The translations under genes and the position numbers were made by a program. The notes beneath the pieces were generated by a model. It was given only the letters and a program-made list of their open reading frames with translations. It had not been told where the DNA came from and did no database searches. Shown one piece after another: positions 4,692 through 8,119 of a stretch of 8,119 nucleotides of DNA (within the stretch, counting starts at the first letter, position 1; every line of letters starts with the position of its first letter). The stretch is from an uncultured Flavonifractor sp. (lineage in GTDB: Bacteria > Bacillota > Clostridia > Oscillospirales > Oscillospiraceae): NCBI GenBank assembly GCA_910585415.1, contig CAJUDT010000096.1:1-8119 (forward strand). The letters are read 5' to 3'.

Positions 4692-6909
4692 ATTCTGCTT
4701 TGCCCTTCGCGGCAGCGGCCCAGAGGGCGGCCTCCCGGCTGTGGCAGGTAAAGAGCAAAACCTGCCGCTGTGTACTCAGCTCTCCCAGGACCTTGAGGGC
4801 CAGGGCGCACCGCTCGTCGTCAAAATTCGCCAGGGCGTCATCCAGCACCAGCGGGACGGCGCTCCCCTGGGGCAGGGCCAGCTCGCACACCGCCAGACGG
4901 ACCGCCAGATAGAGCTGGTCGGCGGTCCCCTGGGAGAGGCTCAGGGCCTGCCGGGGGGTGAGGGCTCCGGCCTCCTGGGCCAGGGCCTCAAACTGCCGGG
5001 TGAGGGTCACTTGCGCGTACCTCCCCCCGGTGAGGGCGCCCAGCAGCTCCCCCGCCCGGCGGTTCAGGGCCGGGGAAAAGCGGGCCTGGAGCTCGGCGCG
5101 GGCCTCGTCCAGCCCCTCCAGGGCGGCGCTCAGGGCCGCGTATTCCTCCCGGCGGCGGGAGAGTTCCTCCACCAGTTCCTCCCGGCGGCGGTTGAGCTGG
5201 TCCGGGTCCCCCAGGCTGTTCCGCTCCCCCTGGGCGGTGGCCAGGGCCTGTCCCAGCCGCTGGAGCTCATCCTGAGCGGCGTCCAGCCGGGCGGCGGTTT
5301 CCTCCGGGCTGAACCGGGGCTCCGCGCCGGTGATGGGCTCCAGGCCCTCCAGGGGCCGGGGGAGGTTGTCCACCAGCTGATTGGCCCCCTCCAGCTGTAC
5401 CCGCGCATGGGCGCGCTTCTCCAAAAGCCCAAGGGTCCGGCTGATGGCGGCGGAGGCCCCAAAGACATTAGAAGCCGCCGGGGCAAAGGTGTGGACCAGC
5501 TCCAGCAGGCGGGCCCGGTGGGCCTCCTGCTCCTCGGCCAGCCCGGCAAGAGCGGCCTCGGCGTCCTCCTGCCGGCGGCGGGCCTGCCGGATGCTCTGGG
5601 CGCTCTGCCGGTAGGCCTCCGCAAGGGATAGGATATCGTCGGGCGTCTCCGCGCCATATTGGGCCAGCAGCTGCGCGGTGCGCTCCCGCGCTGCCCGCTG
5701 CCTCCGCAGGCTCAAAAGGAGCGCCGCCCATGCCCCCAGCACGCACACCCCGCCCGCAATCCGGCAGGGCCAAACCAGGGCGGGCCAGTCCGTCAGCACC
5801 AGGGGGAGCAGCAGCAGAAGCACCCCCGCCGCCAGAGCGCCCAAGGCCCAGTAGGCCGGTTTGGGGTCCTGCCGGGCTTCCTCCGCGTCCAGCCGGGCCT
5901 GCTGAACGGCTTCCTCCGGCTCCATGCCCGAAAAAGCGCCGTCCCCCGCAGCCTGCCGGACTGCCTGGGCCTCCCGGGCCGCCTCTTCCGCCTGCCGCTG
6001 GGCCAGCTGGCGGCTGCTGTTGAGGCCGTTGAACTTGGATAGGGCCTCCTGGGCCTGCGCCAGAGTCTCCCGGCTGGGGGGCGCGCCGTGGCGGTTCAGC
6101 TCGGCCTCCAGGCGGTCCACCTGCTCCTGTGCCTCCCGCTGGGCGGCGAGGGCCGCGTCATACCGGCGGCGGCGCTCCGCCTGGGCCCGGCTGAGGTAGG
6201 CGTCCCGCTCCCCCTCCAGCCGCTTGTATTCGGCCTGAAGGCGGTCCCGCTCCCGCTGGGCCTCCTGGGCCAGCCGGTGGGCCTTGGCCTGCCGGGAGAG
6301 GACCTCGTCCAGAGCGGTCAGCTCCCCCTCCAGCTTGGGAATGAGGCCGGTGTGATTGTGCTGGCGGCGGTTGCGCCAGTCCTTCAGACAGCGCTCCACC
6401 TGGGAGAAGGACACGTCCTCGTCCCCGCTGGACACCAGCGCGGCTACCCGTGCCTCCAGGGCGGGAGAGCTGTCAATGGCGGCGCGGCCCTGCCCCAGAA
6501 AGGCGGAGCGCTCAAATACCTCCCGGGGTACGCCGGTGAGGACCTCGCCGCAGTTCTCCCCGGTGAGGCCGGGGACGGGTTCCCCGGTGCCGGTGTAGAC
6601 CGCCTCGAAATTTCCAAAGGGGCTGTTCCGTTTGGGCCCCCGGCGCAGGGTGATGTTCTTCCCCTGCCAGGTGAGCTCCAAAACGCCCTCCATCGCCGCG
6701 CCGCTCCAGGGCTGGTAGCGGATTTTTTCGGCGATGTAGCCCTGCTTGCTGCGGTCGTTTCGGATGCCGTAGAGCATGGCCCGCAGGAAGGCCGACCAGG
6801 TGGATTTCCCCCCCTCGTTGGGGGCCTGGAGGATGTTCAGGCCGTCCTCCAGCACCAGGGTTTCGTTTTGCAGGCCGCCAAAGCTGGCCTGAAGTTTTTT
6901 TAGTTTCAT
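4690..6909 (-). CDS. YhaN/SbcC-like coiled-coil AAA ATPase with central transmembrane hairpin
   Basis: This 739-residue Rad50/SbcC-type ATPase is split at its two ends. The N-terminal part has Walker A APNEGGKST (29-37) and a Q-loop-like FLGQGR (137-142). Charged, Glu/Arg/Ala-rich coiled coils run about 190-350 and 402-470, then 535-610. The C-terminal part has the ABC signature LSQGTADQLYLAVRLA (658-673), Walker B VPLVLDDA (686-692; Asp690, Asp691), D-loop ANFDDER (694-700) and a switch His in TCHSR (721-725). There is no CxxC zinc hook. Two hydrophobic helices at about 353-373 and 381-401 occupy the hook position, fitting YhaN-type (COG4717) proteins. It is shorter than B. subtilis YhaN, which I recall as about 960 residues. 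Likely role: ATP-driven DNA-end handling with the adjacent nuclease, at the membrane. The ATG overlaps the preceding TGA by 4 bp (ATGA), with GGGGAGG at 10 nt. Confidence 0.88.
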   Translation of the reverse strand: MKLKKLQASFGGLQNETLVLEDGLNILQAPNEGGKSTWSAFLRAMLYGIRNDRSKQGYIAEKIRYQPWSGAAMEGVLELTWQGKNITLRRGPKRNSPFGNFEAVYTGTGEPVPGLTGENCGEVLTGVPREVFERSAFLGQGRAAIDSSPALEARVAALVSSGDEDVSFSQVERCLKDWRNRRQHNHTGLIPKLEGELTALDEVLSRQAKAHRLAQEAQRERDRLQAEYKRLEGERDAYLSRAQAERRRRYDAALAAQREAQEQVDRLEAELNRHGAPPSRETLAQAQEALSKFNGLNSSRQLAQRQAEEAAREAQAVRQAAGDGAFSGMEPEEAVQQARLDAEEARQDPKPAYWALGALAAGVLLLLLPLVLTDWPALVWPCRIAGGVCVLGAWAALLLSLRRQRAARERTAQLLAQYGAETPDDILSLAEAYRQSAQSIRQARRRQEDAEAALAGLAEEQEAHRARLLELVHTFAPAASNVFGASAAISRTLGLLEKRAHARVQLEGANQLVDNLPRPLEGLEPITGAEPRFSPEETAARLDAAQDELQRLGQALATAQGERNSLGDPDQLNRRREELVEELSRRREEYAALSAALEGLDEARAELQARFSPALNRRAGELLGALTGGRYAQVTLTRQFEALAQEAGALTPRQALSLSQGTADQLYLAVRLAVCELALPQGSAVPLVLDDALANFDDERCALALKVLGELSTQRQVLLFTCHSREAALWAAAAKGKAE

Positions 6910-8003
6910 GGGCAGCAGTCCTCCCCATGTTCCAGAGCCGCCAGCCCGAAGCGAGCGGCCAATGTGAGGCGCTCCCGCTCCTGGGGGTCTGAAACATCCT
7001 CAAGTTTCCGGCGGAGCCCCCGCAGAAAAAGCCCGGTGAGGCTTTCCTCCCCGGTGCGCTCCCACAGGTCCCGGACGGGCCGCGTCTCGTCCCGCAGGGC
7101 GCATAGGAAGCACCGGGGCGCGGCCAGGGCCTCCAGGGCGTTTAAGTCCAGAGGTTCCGGCCAGAAGCCAGTAAAGCGGATGCGCAGGCAGTCCCGCTCC
7201 AGGTCTGGCGTCAGGGCTTCCTCCAAGGCTTCCTGCGGGGAGTCCGCGCCGGTGAGGTCCACCGTCAGAAGCTGGTACCGCCGTCCGGCCAGGGGCACGA
7301 AGCGGGCGGAGACGTCTTCCCCGTCGATGGTCACGGAGAGCACGCCCTTGTCGCCCAGCTCGTCAAAGCCCCGCCCCTCGGGGCACCCAGGGTAGGCCCA
7401 GGCGGTGCTGCCAGCCCATTGCAGGCCGGAACAGGCGTGGATGTGGCCTAGGGCCAGGTAGGTCAGGCGGCTGCCGGCGATGGCCTGGGAGTCGATGGGG
7501 CCGTAGCGGCCCCGGCTGTCCACCTCGCCGTGGAGGACCATCAGGTGGGTGTTTCCGTCCCGGGGGGCGGAGAAGCCCAGGAGGGGGGAGCGGTCGGCAT
7601 GGGGGGTGGTAAAGGCCGCTCCGTGGATGACACAATTGAGCTGTGGGAGCTCAATGGATTCCACAGAGACGGTGGAAAAAATATGTACATTGTCGGGCCA
7701 GTGGGTTCCGGCGTAAATGGAGCGGGAGGACCAGAAATCGTGATTGCCTGGGGCGATGAACACAGGGACATGGATTTCCGCCAGGGTGCGGGAGAGGGCT
7801 TGGACTGTCTCCTGATAGGTCTGGCTGGAGTCCAGCAGGTCGCCGGAGAGCAGGACTAAGTCGGCATTTTCGGTCTGCACCAGCTGGGACAGACGTGTGA
7901 GCAGGGTGCGCTGCTCGGCCCGCCGCTGACGGGCCAGGTCCGGGGGCAGGGATGAAAATGGTGCGTCTAAATGAAAATCCGCGGAATGGATTAGTTTCAG
8001 CAT
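6906..8003 (-). CDS. YhaO/SbcD-like metallophosphoesterase (DNA repair exonuclease family)
   Basis: This 365-residue calcineurin-like phosphoesterase belongs to the SbcD/Mre11/YhaO group. Metal ligands are clear in order: DFHLD (9-13; Asp9, His11), LSGDLLDS (52-59; Asp55), APGNHD (84-89; Asn87, catalytic His88), LHGE (157-160; His158) and GHIH (186-189; His187, His189). The stretch YPGCPEGRGFDE (204-215) is typical of YhaO-like proteins. After about residue 240 comes a capping region, then a helical end (310-355) that probably docks on the partner's coiled coil. Family members are Mn-dependent exo/endonucleases acting on DNA ends and hairpins. It immediately precedes the Rad50-like ATPase gene with a 4-bp overlap, the classic gene order of a nuclease-ATPase pair. 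The ATG at 8003 has AAAGGA at 7 nt. No promoter is visible just upstream, so the pair is probably co-transcribed with the gene at the right edge. Confidence 0.92.
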   Translation of the reverse strand: MLKLIHSADFHLDAPFSSLPPDLARQRRAEQRTLLTRLSQLVQTENADLVLLSGDLLDSSQTYQETVQALSRTLAEIHVPVFIAPGNHDFWSSRSIYAGTHWPDNVHIFSTVSVESIELPQLNCVIHGAAFTTPHADRSPLLGFSAPRDGNTHLMVLHGEVDSRGRYGPIDSQAIAGSRLTYLALGHIHACSGLQWAGSTAWAYPGCPEGRGFDELGDKGVLSVTIDGEDVSARFVPLAGRRYQLLTVDLTGADSPQEALEEALTPDLERDCLRIRFTGFWPEPLDLNALEALAAPRCFLCALRDETRPVRDLWERTGEESLTGLFLRGLRRKLEDVSDPQERERLTLAARFGLAALEHGEDCCP

Positions 8004-8040
8004 GGGTGGTTCCTTTCTCTTTTCTGTTTTTGGGCGGGGG

Positions 8041-8119
8041 TTATGCGGCTTTCGGGGGTGGTTTTTGTTTCTTTTCTGCCTCTTCCTCGTTACTCTGGAG
8101 GTTTTTGTTTTCTGGTCCC
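8041..8119 (-). CDS. Probable 3' end of an upstream leftward gene (last 25 codons)
   Basis: On the minus strand an open frame enters from the right edge and ends with TAA at 8041-8043. It reads GPENKNLQSNEEEAEK and then KQKPPPKAA: a highly charged Glu/Lys tail with three prolines, as in disordered C-termini. It stops 37 bp before the YhaO-like start, a normal operon spacing. Twenty-five open codons alone are weak evidence, and it is more A-rich than its neighbours, so it could be non-coding. The function cannot be told from this fragment. Confidence 0.4.
   Translation of the reverse strand, partial: GPENKNLQSNEEEAEKKQKPPPKAA

Noticed and set aside
4741..6903. Several large plus-strand open frames opposite the YhaN-like gene
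   Set aside because: All are antisense to a continuous coiled-coil ATPase with motifs at both ends. Their compositions are shadows of Glu/Ala/Arg codons.
1..8119. Phage, insertion sequence, CRISPR array, toxin-antitoxin or known defence cassette
   Set aside because: No transposase, integrase, terminal inverted repeats, regular spacers or defence-family motifs are seen. Apart from the YhaO/YhaN pair, all genes are ordinary transport, wall and housekeeping types.

Overview
The window looks like a chromosomal segment of a GC-rich, Gram-positive anaerobe of the class Clostridia, probably Oscillospiraceae-like. The grounds are strong AGGAGG-type ribosome binding sites, a lipoprotein ABC transporter with a free binding protein, a TagA-type wall glycosyltransferase, a YhaO/YhaN pair and strongly GC-biased third codon positions. 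The taxon is an inference; no rRNA or other marker gene is present.

Layout. (1) Positions 13-1449 hold a leftward pair: a WecG/TagA/CpsF glycosyltransferase (GTG start) followed by a DJ-1/PfpI-family protein, with an imperfect hairpin past the end. (2) Positions 1450-1779 are a divergent control region. It has an extended -10 promoter for the leftward pair and a perfect-consensus TTGACA-17-TATAAT promoter for the rightward operon. The roughly 93-nt leader after that promoter contains three mutually competing perfect helices, one of which covers the Shine-Dalgarno sequence. (3) Positions 1780-4636 are a complete three-gene ABC importer of the TrpXYZ type: lipoprotein binding protein, permease, ATPase. 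A 15-bp hairpin separates the binding protein from the permease, and the permease and ATPase genes overlap by 8 bp. (4) A bidirectional terminator at 4651-4691 serves this operon and the converging leftward operon. (5) Positions 4690-8003 are a leftward, translationally coupled pair: a YhaO/SbcD-like metallophosphoesterase and a YhaN/SbcC-like coiled-coil ATPase whose mid-protein hook is replaced by a transmembrane hairpin. (6) At the right edge there is probably the last 25 codons of another leftward gene.

How the genes work together. The three importer genes make one uptake system, likely for an aromatic amino acid or similar small molecule, controlled at its own promoter and leader. The YhaO/YhaN pair should form an Mre11-Rad50-like nuclease-ATPase complex tethered to the membrane. 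The TagA/DJ-1 pair links a cell-wall glycosyltransferase with a small cysteine-dependent protein of unknown substrate.

I see no phage, insertion sequence, CRISPR array, tRNA or known defence cassette. The least explained parts are the leader of the ABC operon and the membrane-anchored Rad50-like ATPase.
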